Positions 16,739-26,104 of a stretch of DNA of 64,000 nucleotides are shown piece after piece. Made by a program: the position numbers and the translations under genes. Numbering within the stretch: position 1 is the first letter of the stretch; every line of letters begins with the position of its first letter. The notes below the pieces were generated by a model, which did not search any database, had not been told where the DNA came from, and saw only the letters and a program-made list of their open reading frames with translations. Source of the DNA: Sphingobacterium sp. ML3W. GTDB lineage: Bacteria; Bacteroidota; Bacteroidia; Sphingobacteriales; Sphingobacteriaceae. The stretch lies in assembly GCF_029542085.1 (NCBI RefSeq), contig NZ_CP107036.1:2542001-2606000 (forward strand). The letters run 5' to 3'.

Positions 16739-17815
16739 ATGGAACAAGAAAGCACTTTCACACAGGCATATTTTGACAACTCTCCCAAAAAACAAGGTTT
16801 TTCGTTTCCCGCAGAATGGGCAAGACAAGAAGCTTTGTGGTTGAGCTGGCCTCATAAGGAGGAATCTTGGCCTGGAAAAATTGACACCATATACCAGCCC
16901 TATTGCGAGTTCATTAAAGCTGTTGCTGTTGGACAGAAAGTCAGAATTAATGTTGCTGACGAAGATATGAAGGCATTTGCCATCGAAGAATTGAAAAAAG
17001 TAACCGCTGATTTAAGCAATATTGAATTTTATTTCAATCCAACCAATGACGCTTGGTGTAGAGATCATGGCCCCGCTTTCCTGATCAATCAAAATTCAGG
17101 CGCAAAAGCGGTTGTTGATTGGGGCTATAATGCCTGGGGTGGCAAGTATCCACCCTTTGATCTGGATGATGTCGTTCCTACACGGATAGCTAAAGAGTTC
17201 AACCTTCCTTTATTCACACCGAATATCGTCATGGAGGGTGGTTCTGTCGAATTCAACGGAGCCGGAACAGTGATGACGACAACAGCATGTCTGCTCAATG
17301 AAAACCGAAACCCTGATTATACGAAAGAACAGATTGAGACTTACCTCAAAGAATTCTATGGACAAGATCAGGTATTATGGCTAGGTGACGGAATCATTGG
17401 AGACGACACAGATGGTCATATTGACGACATTACACGGTTTGTGAATGAAAACACCGTTTTAACTGTTGTCGAAGAAAATCCGGAAGATGAAAATTATGCC
17501 ATCCTCCAGGAAAATCTTGAAACACTTCGTTCCTTCAGATTATTAAACGGAGAACCGCTTAATATCGTCGAGCTACCGATGCCAGCACCAGTGATCTATG
17601 AGGACACCAGACTTCCGGCGTCATATGCAAATTTTTATATCGCAAATGATGTTGTCGTTGTTCCAGTTTTCAACGACGCTAATGACCAAAGAGCATTGGA
17701 TATTATTCAGGGATGTTTTCCGACACGAAAAGTTATCGGAATTAACTCCGTAGACATTATCTGGGGACTGGGTAGTTTTCATTGCTTGAGTCAGCAAGAG
17801 CCCGCGCTAAGCTAA
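16739..17815 (+). CDS. aguA: Agmatine deiminase
   Basis: Converts agmatine to N-carbamoylputrescine and ammonia; with AguB it makes putrescine. It belongs to the guanidino-group-modifying (pentein) family. Visible signatures are WPHKEESWPG near residue 40, the substrate-binding WCRDHGP, GGSVEFNG in the middle and the catalytic Cys349 in GLGSFHCLSQQ near the C-terminus. The 358-residue length is typical. It is the second gene after aguB and ends just before a 52-bp perfect palindrome that terminates it and the convergent DeoR gene. Confidence 0.96.
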   Translation: MEQESTFTQAYFDNSPKKQGFSFPAEWARQEALWLSWPHKEESWPGKIDTIYQPYCEFIKAVAVGQKVRINVADEDMKAFAIEELKKVTADLSNIEFYFNPTNDAWCRDHGPAFLINQNSGAKAVVDWGYNAWGGKYPPFDLDDVVPTRIAKEFNLPLFTPNIVMEGGSVEFNGAGTVMTTTACLLNENRNPDYTKEQIETYLKEFYGQDQVLWLGDGIIGDDTDGHIDDITRFVNENTVLTVVEENPEDENYAILQENLETLRSFRLLNGEPLNIVELPMPAPVIYEDTRLPASYANFYIANDVVVVPVFNDANDQRALDIIQGCFPTRKVIGINSVDIIWGLGSFHCLSQQEPALS

Positions 17816-17826
17816 AGGTAAATTAT

Positions 17827-17878
17827 ATTATAAACAGACGGGCTTCTTAATATATTAAGAAGCCCGTCTGTTTATAAT
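17827..17878. terminator. 52-bp perfect palindrome, bidirectional terminator
   Basis: Positions 17827-17852 are the exact reverse complement of 17853-17878 with no spacer; the GC-rich core is ACGGGCTTC. It begins 11 nt after the aguA stop codon. Its outer arm TATAAACAG recurs in the palindrome after obgE, and the ACGGGCTT core recurs at 26749. Confidence 0.9.
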
Positions 17879-17984
17879 GCCTGCTCACAAACACTATCAA
17901 ATTAGATCTATCTATAGCAAAGTTTGCTACTTATTCGCGACAAATGCTCCACATTAACTTATCGTAGGAGCGACAAATAGGAAC

Positions 17985-18746
17985 CTAGACAACCACGACA
18001 TGCACACCGGACTTCTCCAATGATTCCACAAATCCGGCACTCACTTTATCATCTGTAATCAATATATCAATTTTTTCGAAGCCACAAATTCGTCCAAAAC
18101 TACGTCTTCCAAATTTGGACGAATCAGCGAGTACAACTACTTTTTGGGCTGTATCTATCATGATACGATTCAATTGAGCTTCTTGCGCACTGGATGTTGA
18201 CACACCATACTCCAGGTCTATTCCATCCACCCCTAAAAACAATTTACTACAATAAAAATCATGCAGTAAATTTTCAGCGTATTTTCCAGTGACTGAAGTA
18301 GAAGTTTTTCGTAATGTACCTCCCATCTGCATAATTTCAACTGATGGGTATTTAATTAGTTCCATGGCAACATTCAGCGCTGAAGTTACCACAGTAATAT
18401 TTCCCTTAGGGACAATCTGTCTAGCCAGCGATTGCATTGTTGTTCCGGAAGCAATAATAATGGAATCATTTTCTTCAATCATCTCAGCAGCCTTCTTCCC
18501 GATTCTACTTTTATCGTCCGAACGAAGTTTCTCTTTTTCAAATACTGTGCGATCCGTCGTATACGGATTGTATTGTGTAGCTCCTCCATGGGTCCGAAAA
18601 AGCAGACCACTCTCTTCCAAAAGTGTAAGATCCTTTCGGATGGTAACAGAAGATACACCCAGTTCCTCACATAGGTCAATCACTTGGACTATACCTACCT
18701 CTTTTAATTGTTTTAAAATATATTGATGTCGCTCTACGTTTGTCAT
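17985..18746 (-). CDS. DeoR/GlpR-family transcriptional regulator
   Basis: Repressor of the DeoR family. The N-terminal winged helix-turn-helix includes the signature RKDLTLLEESGLLFRTHGGA (residues about 38-57), and the C-terminal DeoRC sensor domain has the GTTMQSLARQI and LFLGVDGIDLEYG segments that bind a sugar phosphate. The 253-residue length is standard. In this family the target operon is usually adjacent, but here neither neighbour is a sugar gene, so its effector and targets are unknown. About 230 bp of gene-free AT-rich sequence lies upstream. It converges on aguA. Confidence 0.92.
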   Translation of the reverse strand: MTNVERHQYILKQLKEVGIVQVIDLCEELGVSSVTIRKDLTLLEESGLLFRTHGGATQYNPYTTDRTVFEKEKLRSDDKSRIGKKAAEMIEENDSIIIASGTTMQSLARQIVPKGNITVVTSALNVAMELIKYPSVEIMQMGGTLRKTSTSVTGKYAENLLHDFYCSKLFLGVDGIDLEYGVSTSSAQEAQLNRIMIDTAQKVVVLADSSKFGRRSFGRICGFEKIDILITDDKVSAGFVESLEKSGVHVVVV

Positions 18747-18980
18747 GGTTCTTTTATATGCGCTAAAATATTAAATCCACCAGTTGTTTATCCATACAGA
18801 TACATTAGAAAATATAAAATATCAACTAAAACCAATGCTAGATTTTAGCTTTAGATATTCTATACAAATTCTCCTAGCAGAACTGACGTTAAAATAATGA
18901 AATTATTTAATTATTTACACTCTATATAAAGCAAATTATACTTTATTCTAAAAAGATAAAGTTTTTGGATTTCAATAAAT

Positions 18981-19769
18981 TCAAAATTCCAAAGGATTGG
19001 GCCAAATATAATGGTAATCCAGCTCCATTCGAAGCAGATTTCCACAGACTACTTTTTGAAAATGATCCCCATGTTCAAATTGCGATGGCAGATCGAAACC
19101 ATACTTTTGTGCAGAGGCCAGGATCACATCCTTTTTCTTAGGGTGCATGGGTGCCACAACATTGTAAACACGATGACTTAGGTCCTTAACAGAAGCCAAC
19201 ATAATCAACTGCACAACATCATCGATATGGACAAAATTAGCCGGTTGTTCACCCGTTGTGCAGATACGATTGGCAAAGTATTTGGCGAAAATGCGATTTT
19301 TACCAAATAAGCCGCCAAGTCGATATACATAAGTATTGGGCAATTGCAACATTAGCTGCTCAGCCAAAAAAAGTTTTTCGGAAAATTCAATTCCAGCTGA
19401 TTCCAACTCACTATAGACTACATCTTTATCTGGGTAAATTCCAACCGAACTTAAAAACAACTGTTTGGTCCATTGGATGTTTTCAAGAAATTCCTTAATA
19501 TTCGAAAAACGAGTTTCTAAAACAGAAAGACTATTTTTTTGGCTGGCAGGAATACTATTTAATACGAAGTCGAACTGGCCCGGGATAAGCACATCAGGCA
19601 CCACACTACTTTTATCAAAGTCAGCAATAAACGAAAAAATACCATCAGTTTTAAGCCGATGGTATTTTTCATATTGTGTTGTACTTGCCCAGACCTCATG
19701 TCCCTGATGTTTCATATCCATGGCAAACGATTCTGCCAGCCATCCACATCCTAAAATTAGTATCCGCAT
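18981..19769 (-). CDS. NAD(P)-binding epimerase-like protein (YeeZ/extended-SDR type)
   Basis: An atypical Rossmann-fold protein starting MRILILGCGWLAESFA, where GxGWLA replaces the usual GxxGxxG. Later motifs are LFLSSVGIYPD and YRLGGLFG followed by FVHIDDVVQLI, all features of the extended SDR/nucleoside-diphosphate-sugar epimerase group related to E. coli YeeZ. The typical catalytic YxxxK is not clearly present, so enzymatic activity is uncertain. It is 262 residues long and sits 12 nt after proS, so it is the second gene of that operon. The function is unknown. Confidence 0.75.
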   Translation of the reverse strand: MRILILGCGWLAESFAMDMKHQGHEVWASTTQYEKYHRLKTDGIFSFIADFDKSSVVPDVLIPGQFDFVLNSIPASQKNSLSVLETRFSNIKEFLENIQWTKQLFLSSVGIYPDKDVVYSELESAGIEFSEKLFLAEQLMLQLPNTYVYRLGGLFGKNRIFAKYFANRICTTGEQPANFVHIDDVVQLIMLASVKDLSHRVYNVVAPMHPKKKDVILASAQKYGFDLPSQFEHGDHFQKVVCGNLLRMELDYHYIWPNPLEF

Positions 19770-19781
19770 AAGGTCAAAATA

Positions 19782-21254
19782 TTAATAAGCTTTTGCAAAT
19801 AAAACGCGTCGGCTAGAAGGTTTACCCGTAAATATACAAATACCTTCCTCCTCTTTGGCATCCAAAGGAATACAACGGATTGTAGCTTTTGTTTCCTCTT
19901 TTACACGCTTCTCAGTTTCTATTGTTCCATCCCAATGGCAAGAAATAAATCCTCCTTTACCTTCCAGGACCTCTTTAAATTCATCGTAAGAGTTCACCTC
20001 AGTAAAATGAGATGTTCTAAAGTTTAAGGCTTTTTGGTAAATATTTTCCTGTATTACATGCAACAACTGTTCAATATTTCCAGCCAATCCTTCCTGGGCG
20101 ACAGTTTCTTTTGTTTGTGTATCGCGACGTGCTAACTCCACCGTTCCATTTTGCATATCTCTTGCTCCCACAGCTACACGCACCGGTACACCTTTCAATT
20201 CCCATTCAGCAAATTTAAAGCCGGGACGTTGTGTATCGCGATCATCGTATTTCACCGAGATATCCTTTACCTTCAGTTCGTTTACTAACTGATCTACGAA
20301 TGCATCAATCTGCGCTTTTTCTTCTTCAGTTTTAAAAATTGGAACAATAACAACCTGAATTGGCGCCAATTTCGGAGGCAATACCAATCCTTGATCATCA
20401 GAGTGAGCCATGATCAAGGCTCCTATCAAACGGGTAGAAACACCCCATGATGTTGCCCAAACATGTTCAAGTTTCCCCTCTTTGGATGTGAATTTTACAT
20501 CAAAAGCCTTTGCAAAATTCTGCCCAAGAAAATGCGACGTTCCCGCTTGTAAAGCCTTACCATCTTGCATTAAAGCCTCGATACAATAGGTATCCAATGC
20601 ACCTGCAAAGCGTTCGTTTTCAGTTTTCCGTCCGCGTACAACAGGTACAGCTAAAATATTTTCAGCAAATTCAGCATAGACATCAAGCATACGTTCTGTC
20701 TCTTCAATAGCTTCTTCCCTAGTTGCGTGTGCAGTGTGTCCTTCCTGCCACAAAAACTCTGCTGTACGTAAGAAAAGACGCGTACGCATTTCCCAACGGA
20801 CCACATTTGCCCATTGGTTAACCAAAATTGGCAGGTCACGGTAAGATTCGACCCAACCACGGTACGTATTCCATATAATCGTTTCAGAAGTCGGACGTAC
20901 AATCAACTCTTCCTCCAACTTTGCATCTTCATCCACCACAATCTTTCCGGTGCCATCGTTTTTTAATCTATAATGTGTGACCACAGCACACTCAGTAGCG
21001 AAACCTTCCACATGGGCAGCTTCTTTAGAAAAAAACGACTTGGGAATGAATAAAGGGAAGTAAGCATTGCTATGGCCTGTTTCTTTAAATCTTTTGTCTA
21101 AGATTGCTTGCATTCTTTCCCAGATAGCATATCCGTATGGTTTGATCACCATACAGCCCCGTACAGCTGAATTTTCAGCCAGATCAGCTTTGATCACAAG
21201 TTCATTGTACCATTGTGAATAATCTTCTGCACGACTTGTTATTCCTTTACTCAT
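19782..21254 (-). CDS. proS: Prolyl-tRNA synthetase (short, archaeal/eukaryotic-like type)
   Basis: Charges tRNA-Pro with proline. It is a class II synthetase of the short type lacking the bacterial editing insertion: motif 2 region [20 protein letters not shown] and motif 3 region [20 protein letters not shown] are visible, followed by the anticodon-binding domain and the archaeal-type C-terminal extension that ends FAKAY. The 490-residue length fits this type and not the roughly 570-residue E. coli form. Bacteroidetes commonly use this form. A small epimerase-like gene follows after 12 nt on the same strand. Confidence 0.97.
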   Translation of the reverse strand: MSKGITSRAEDYSQWYNELVIKADLAENSAVRGCMVIKPYGYAIWERMQAILDKRFKETGHSNAYFPLFIPKSFFSKEAAHVEGFATECAVVTHYRLKNDGTGKIVVDEDAKLEEELIVRPTSETIIWNTYRGWVESYRDLPILVNQWANVVRWEMRTRLFLRTAEFLWQEGHTAHATREEAIEETERMLDVYAEFAENILAVPVVRGRKTENERFAGALDTYCIEALMQDGKALQAGTSHFLGQNFAKAFDVKFTSKEGKLEHVWATSWGVSTRLIGALIMAHSDDQGLVLPPKLAPIQVVIVPIFKTEEEKAQIDAFVDQLVNELKVKDISVKYDDRDTQRPGFKFAEWELKGVPVRVAVGARDMQNGTVELARRDTQTKETVAQEGLAGNIEQLLHVIQENIYQKALNFRTSHFTEVNSYDEFKEVLEGKGGFISCHWDGTIETEKRVKEETKATIRCIPLDAKEEEGICIFTGKPSSRRVLFAKAY

Positions 21255-21432
21255 ATGAAATTGATAAATTATTGTAACATTATTACGTTAAATCTCGTCT
21301 GTATCTCCAATACAAAAAGCGTTCAATAAAAAATATTTGTATTTTTGATTACTTCGATTAAACCCCCTCGAGAAATTTGCGTCTAAGATAGTAAATAAGG
21401 CTGTATAATCGAAAATAACGATTTAGGATATT

Positions 21433-22599
21433 ATGAAAAAAAATAGATTATTTATCGGAGCACTTGCCATGACAGGAGCATTTATGTTAGGTTCCTGCGG
21501 TACTAGCAGGCAAATCTATGGCGACGATGTCTATGGCAATAATGGACAGGCTAGACAGAAAGTCTATCAAAGTCCAGATTACTATTACACAGATGCGGAT
21601 CAAGTTCAACAAGGAGGACAGGCTCAAGGCGGTTACTATGATGACGAATATTCAGACCAGGATTATAACAATGATTCCTACGAAGATCTAGAATACGCGA
21701 ATCGTATAAACAGGTTCTACTATGCGTCCCCCGGAATGACCTATTTTGATCCATTCTTTGATCCATGGTATGGCTATGGATTTGGTGGTATGTACGGATA
21801 TGGTCCTTCCTTCGGTTTAGGCTGGGGTTGGAATTCAGGCTGGGGTTCTTCATGGTCTCTTGGTTTTGGCTGGGGCTGGGGCTCTAGTTGGGGTTGGGGA
21901 TCCCCTTGGTATGGTGGCTATAACCCTTGGGGTGGCTGGTATGGCGGTGGCTACTGGGGATCTGGCTGGCATGGTAACGGTTATTGGGGCGGTGGCTATT
22001 GGGGTAATTCAAGACCTCGTTATGCTTCATCTCGATCAACTTATAGAGACAACTATAATGTGCGGACCTCCTCTTCCCGTACCAGAAGTTCGGGGAATTA
22101 TGACCGTACAGGTGTAGCCCGTGACTCCAGAGGACGTATTACTTCAGTCGCTAGCACGCGATCAAGTGCTGGTGGCCGAACTAGATCATCTGATGGTTCT
22201 ATATCACGTAGTTCTTCTTCCTATGACAGATCAAATGGTAGAACAAGGTCTTCGGACGGTATCTCAACAAGAGGCGGATATACAGATGGTAGCAGAACAC
22301 GGACATCGGATAGATCCAATGGAACTTACCCAAGCATGCGGAGCTCCAATGGAACTTCAAGAACCCGTTCAAGTTCCGGTGATGTTTCTCGTCCAATGAG
22401 CCGTTCCATGGAAACTCGTTCAAGCAATCCAGGTTCGACATCAAGACCATCATATACGCCTCCAACAAGAAGTTATGATGGTGGATCTACACGCTCAAGT
22501 GGAGGTTATTCCGGTGGCGGTAGCACCAGATCCAGTGGTGGATTCTCTGGTGGTGGCGGCGGTGGTAGCACCAGATCCAGCGGCGGACGTACACGCTAA
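21433..22599 (+). CDS. Gly/Trp/Tyr- and Ser/Arg-rich putative lipoprotein
   Basis: No function recognised. The N-terminus is a lipoprotein signal with the lipobox LGSC at Cys22. An acidic Gln/Tyr/Asp-rich stretch runs to about residue 95, then comes a Gly/Trp/Tyr-rich segment (about 105-195; GWGW, GYWG and similar). The C-terminal half is Ser/Arg/Thr-rich with many TRSS units, ending in three near-repeats of the STRSSGG type separated by glycine runs. The composition suggests a disordered, surface- or envelope-associated protein. The gene precedes a FadL-like outer-membrane protein 71 nt downstream, a loose association. Low-complexity composition makes homology search unreliable. Confidence 0.7.
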   Translation: MKKNRLFIGALAMTGAFMLGSCGTSRQIYGDDVYGNNGQARQKVYQSPDYYYTDADQVQQGGQAQGGYYDDEYSDQDYNNDSYEDLEYANRINRFYYASPGMTYFDPFFDPWYGYGFGGMYGYGPSFGLGWGWNSGWGSSWSLGFGWGWGSSWGWGSPWYGGYNPWGGWYGGGYWGSGWHGNGYWGGGYWGNSRPRYASSRSTYRDNYNVRTSSSRTRSSGNYDRTGVARDSRGRITSVASTRSSAGGRTRSSDGSISRSSSSYDRSNGRTRSSDGISTRGGYTDGSRTRTSDRSNGTYPSMRSSNGTSRTRSSSGDVSRPMSRSMETRSSNPGSTSRPSYTPPTRSYDGGSTRSSGGYSGGGSTRSSGGFSGGGGGGSTRSSGGRTR

Positions 22600-22670
22600 T
22601 CATAAAAATAGCTTACAGTAGCATACATTACCCTGTGTGCTACTGCTTATTATAGACGATATTTTAGCAT

Positions 22671-24269
22671 ATGACAATCAAAAAATTACTTTTTGGAACT
22701 GCATTTTTAATCGGTGCTGCAGGGACTGCCCAGGCGCAATACACGAAAGATGTACTTTTATTTTCCCAAGGGGACAATGGTGGTACTGCTCGCTTCAAAG
22801 CCATGGGAAATGCTTCAACCGCTTTGGGTGGCGATATTAGTTCAATTACCGGCAACCCGGCTGGTTTGGGGTATTTTAACCAATCAGACATTTCGGTAAC
22901 AGGTAGATACCTTAATAATAAAAATAAAACAGATTATTTCGGACAGAATACAAATAGCAGCAAAAACAATTTCAATCTGGATAATGCCGGAATTGTTTTT
23001 CATTTGCCTACCTACCGGAATGGGGGAAGCCTCGAAAAAGGCTGGTTGAACTTCAATGTTGGTATTGCTTACAACCGCAATTATGTCTACAACAACCTAT
23101 TGGAATATAAAGGTGTTAATAATACCAGTTCGATAACAGATGCTTATTCGGACCGTTTATCTGCGCCAGGAGGATTGAGTGGTTGGGGCCAGGAAGTCTA
23201 CGGTAACTCTTTGTTATTTGATGTAGATCCTAACAAACAAGGATCCTATTTGCCTATTACAAGTTTTGGTAACTATAATGGAAAAGATGGTTTTAATCAA
23301 GTAAATTCCATCCTTGAGAAAGGAAGTAAATCAGAATCTGTCTTGTCTTTCGGCGCAAACTACAGCAATAAATTGTATTTGGGGGCAGCTTTAGGGTTTA
23401 CAGCCTTTAGTTATGACAACTCGAGCTGGTTTACTGAGTATGGCCAAACAATGAATGTAGCGCAAATGACAAAAGCAAATCCAAAGTCTGACTTCTTAAA
23501 ACCAGGTGCGGAGTATGCTAGTAAGCGTGAAATGCTGGATAAAGATTATGAGCTGTACGATGACTATGCACAAGTGACTGATGGTACAGGTGTAGATTTC
23601 AAATTAGGGGTAATTTATAAGTTCACACCTACTTTCAGCATGGGCTTTACAGCGAAATCGCCGACATTTATGAGCATTAGAGATGAGTCTTACAGCAATT
23701 CGGAATTTCGTTATTTTAAGCCAAATGAGGATAAGGCTTTTAAAGAATACCGTACCAGTGATAAAGCAGGCTATAGCTATTTAGAGTATAATATGAATAC
23801 ACCATACAAACTCTCCTTAGGCGCTAGTCAGGTATTTTCCAGCGGGTTGATTACCGCAGATGTGGAATGGGTGGATTATGGAGCGATGCGTTTTAAAGAT
23901 GCTGGCGCATATAATAAGACCTTGGAACAAGAGATGAACCAAAACATTAAAAACACATACCAAGGCGCATTAAATGCGCGTATAGGTGGTGAAGTTTTAT
24001 TTGATAACGTTTTTAGTGGTAGAGCTGGTTTCAATTATAGCGGTAATCCGTACAAAAATGCGGACTATACAAACTATACCGCATCTTTGGGTATAGGCGC
24101 AAAACTTGGACGCGGAATGTATATTGATTTGACAGGAGCTTATAATGCTGTCAATTACAAAGAAAGTCCTTATACTATCGCTGAAGATTTTTGGAATACG
24201 GCCAGCCCTGCCGCAGATATAAAAAATCAACGAACAAATGTCGTTTTGACAATCGGTTCTAAATTTTAA
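22671..24269 (+). CDS. Outer-membrane protein, OmpP1/FadL-like transport protein
   Basis: A predicted outer-membrane beta-barrel of 532 residues. A cleavable signal peptide (cut after AQA, about residue 23) is followed by the segment RFKAMGNASTALGGDISSITGNPAGLGYF, which is the hatch-like motif (G-N-P-A-G-L) of the FadL/PorV family. The remainder has alternating aromatic and polar strands (for example SLSLGASQVFS-type segments) and ends in the C-terminal strand VLTIGSKF with a terminal Phe. Ligand unknown; hydrophobic compound uptake is the family tendency. It is followed by a strong terminator. Confidence 0.85.
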   Translation: MTIKKLLFGTAFLIGAAGTAQAQYTKDVLLFSQGDNGGTARFKAMGNASTALGGDISSITGNPAGLGYFNQSDISVTGRYLNNKNKTDYFGQNTNSSKNNFNLDNAGIVFHLPTYRNGGSLEKGWLNFNVGIAYNRNYVYNNLLEYKGVNNTSSITDAYSDRLSAPGGLSGWGQEVYGNSLLFDVDPNKQGSYLPITSFGNYNGKDGFNQVNSILEKGSKSESVLSFGANYSNKLYLGAALGFTAFSYDNSSWFTEYGQTMNVAQMTKANPKSDFLKPGAEYASKREMLDKDYELYDDYAQVTDGTGVDFKLGVIYKFTPTFSMGFTAKSPTFMSIRDESYSNSEFRYFKPNEDKAFKEYRTSDKAGYSYLEYNMNTPYKLSLGASQVFSSGLITADVEWVDYGAMRFKDAGAYNKTLEQEMNQNIKNTYQGALNARIGGEVLFDNVFSGRAGFNYSGNPYKNADYTNYTASLGIGAKLGRGMYIDLTGAYNAVNYKESPYTIAEDFWNTASPAADIKNQRTNVVLTIGSKF

Positions 24270-24283
24270 GAGATTCTTCTCAG

Positions 24284-24314
24284 AAAAAACGTCCAGCTTG
24301 TCTGGACGTTTTTT
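24284..24314 (+). terminator. Terminator of the FadL-like gene
   Basis: AAAAAACGTCCAG (24284-24296) pairs with CTGGACGTTTTTT (24302-24314) around a five-base loop and ends in six T. Confidence 0.9.
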
Positions 24315-24355
24315 ATTTATTACAATCCCAACAACCATAATTTAAAAGCTTTTAG

Positions 24356-24363
24356 TAAATTTG
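24356..24363 (+). promoter_or_regulatory. Candidate -7 box upstream of 24384
   Basis: TAAATTTG matches TAnnTTTG 20 nt before the ATG at 24384. It supports that ATG over the earlier TTG at 24369. Confidence 0.4.
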
Positions 24364-24383
24364 TCCTCTTGGTTGAAAATCAC

Positions 24384-25139
24384 ATGACAAATCAGACAGT
24401 CTCAAAAGCATTCAATGTTCTATTTACTTATCCCATCTGGCGGATCGAGATCGATGCCGAGAATAGACTGATTGCAGTAGAGACCAGAAATCCAACAGAC
24501 ACACTTCCCTATTTCAATGTGATTTCTTTTGAAGGAGATTATGTCCTTCAGGACTTCAAAGCCATGAGCAAGGAGTGGGTGTTGGCTGGAATTCAATGTC
24601 AGAAACTCATCCTAAAAAAAATCTCGGACACTTCACCCATCGATGCTGGTGTTCAAATTATAAACTGTTATCAGCCACAACAGCAGGAAACCTGGTTTAA
24701 CTACATTTTCCTAGAGATGGTCAGTGATGGTATACTACTCAGACCCAAAATGATCGCACAAGGAATGCAATTGTTTTTAGATCTAAAAACAATGTCCATT
24801 GAAGACAAAAAGGAAGAGTCTTTTAAACCTTTTGATAGCCAAATAGTCTACCCAGTAATATACAATGGTCAAATACCCCATTTTTTGACAGATTTCACAA
24901 CAGATGACGAAATTTGGCTAAGTGCTTTGGATGACTATTTTATTTGGGCTTTCTATGAAAAAAACAAAGATAATCACTATCAAATCCGGATAGTTCGATC
25001 AACAAAAGATAGGTTAATTGAATCTGTTGTGGCAGTAACTCAGTTGCCTTTAAAGTTTTTCAACATCTATTTTCTTGTTAACAAACAAATATTCCTTTTG
25101 ACAGACAATAAACGGGAGTTTGTTTCGTATTTAGTATAA
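24384..25139 (+). CDS. Uncharacterised cytosolic protein, possibly DUF4905
   Basis: About 250 residues, without a signal peptide or membrane segments. The sequence (FTYPIWRIEIDAENRLIAVE and later WLSALDDYFIWAFYE) consists of alternating short hydrophobic strands, suggesting a beta-propeller-like or beta-sandwich fold. It resembles Bacteroidetes proteins I recall as DUF4905, but I cannot confirm this. I prefer the ATG at 24384 to the TTG at 24369 because a -7 box lies at 24356-24363. The LysM protein follows after 11 nt, so they may be co-transcribed. Confidence 0.7.
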   Translation: MTNQTVSKAFNVLFTYPIWRIEIDAENRLIAVETRNPTDTLPYFNVISFEGDYVLQDFKAMSKEWVLAGIQCQKLILKKISDTSPIDAGVQIINCYQPQQQETWFNYIFLEMVSDGILLRPKMIAQGMQLFLDLKTMSIEDKKEESFKPFDSQIVYPVIYNGQIPHFLTDFTTDDEIWLSALDDYFIWAFYEKNKDNHYQIRIVRSTKDRLIESVVAVTQLPLKFFNIYFLVNKQIFLLTDNKREFVSYLV

Positions 25140-25150
25140 TTGCAAAATAT

Positions 25151-26068
25151 ATGAAACTATTATTCGAATTAAATACATATAAAAAGGTAGCCATTTTATC
25201 AATTTCTATGCTATCTCTACAACAGGTTGAAGCTAAAAATCTCACCTCCATACGTACAACCGCGATCCCTGACTCAGTTGGGACAGAAATAGTCAATGGT
25301 GAAGAATTTGTCCTTTTCAAAATAGAAAAAGGCGATAATTATTACCAACTCAGCAAAAAGTACAAAACCACCGTGGGCCAGCTCACGCAAATAAATGGAA
25401 ACGGTACATTAAGTATCGGCCAGATTGTTAAAGTGCCAACTGGTCGAAAACCTGCACCTATTGCGACTAAAACACCGGTAAGCACAGCGCAAAAGACTCC
25501 AAATGACCCTCAACAAGGCTTTACAGCGTATATCGTTGGTGAAAAAGAAACACTCTATGCCATATCTAAAAGATTTGGCATAACTGTCGAAGATATCAAA
25601 AAAGCCAACAACCTAAAGAACAACACGATTGGTGGCGGCATGAAATTAATGATCCCAAATCAACCGCTACCACCTGAAAGACCAAAATTGGTTGAACCTA
25701 AAGGTATAGAAGTCGTTGTCCCAGATTCTACAAACGATGACGACAAAGAAGAAAATCAGATCTCAACAAACCGCTACGGAATACGGGAAAAAGCTGAGCG
25801 GGGAATTGGTGTTTGGATTGATGGTTTGTCTTCCCAAGGAACAAGCAATCTAGCGCTCCATAAAAGTGCACCTGTAGGAACGATCCTAAAAATCACCAAC
25901 CCAATGACTAAAAGCGTTACTTACGCGAAAGTAGTCGGCAAATTTAATGATAATGCTGAAAACCAAAATGCTATTGTGGTGTTATCAAAGTCCGCAGCGG
26001 CAAGTATTGGAGCATTAGATAAACGTTTTCAGGTAGAGATCGCCTACGGATTACCTTTAGAAAATTAA
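25151..26068 (+). CDS. LysM protein with RlpA-like C-terminal domain
   Basis: Predicted envelope protein of 305 residues binding peptidoglycan. A signal-like N-terminal segment (VAILSISMLSLQQVEA, cut after about residue 26) is followed by LysM 1 (FKIEKGDNYYQLSKKYKTTV, residues about 55-97) and LysM 2 (YIVGEKETLYAISKRFGITV, about 127-172). The C-terminal part (from GIGVWIDGLSSQGTSNL to the end) matches the double-psi beta-barrel of RlpA-type proteins. No catalytic Asp is obvious, so binding may outweigh cleavage. It lies between the unknown protein upstream and the uridine-kinase-like gene downstream, all on the plus strand. Confidence 0.85.
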   Translation: MKLLFELNTYKKVAILSISMLSLQQVEAKNLTSIRTTAIPDSVGTEIVNGEEFVLFKIEKGDNYYQLSKKYKTTVGQLTQINGNGTLSIGQIVKVPTGRKPAPIATKTPVSTAQKTPNDPQQGFTAYIVGEKETLYAISKRFGITVEDIKKANNLKNNTIGGGMKLMIPNQPLPPERPKLVEPKGIEVVVPDSTNDDDKEENQISTNRYGIREKAERGIGVWIDGLSSQGTSNLALHKSAPVGTILKITNPMTKSVTYAKVVGKFNDNAENQNAIVVLSKSAAASIGALDKRFQVEIAYGLPLEN

Positions 26069-26104
26069 TTAAAATAAAAATAGCTCTTGCAGCACAAAAC
26101 AAGA

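Noticed and set aside
18747..18980. Possible regulatory RNA upstream of the DeoR gene
   Set aside because: The 234-bp region is AT-rich without stable hairpins or conserved motifs I could see.
21860..22399. Plus-strand ORFs of 85 and 92 codons inside the Gly/Ser-rich lipoprotein gene
   Set aside because: Frame shadows of the repetitive GC-richer gene; the main frame has a lipoprotein signal and continuous repeat pattern.
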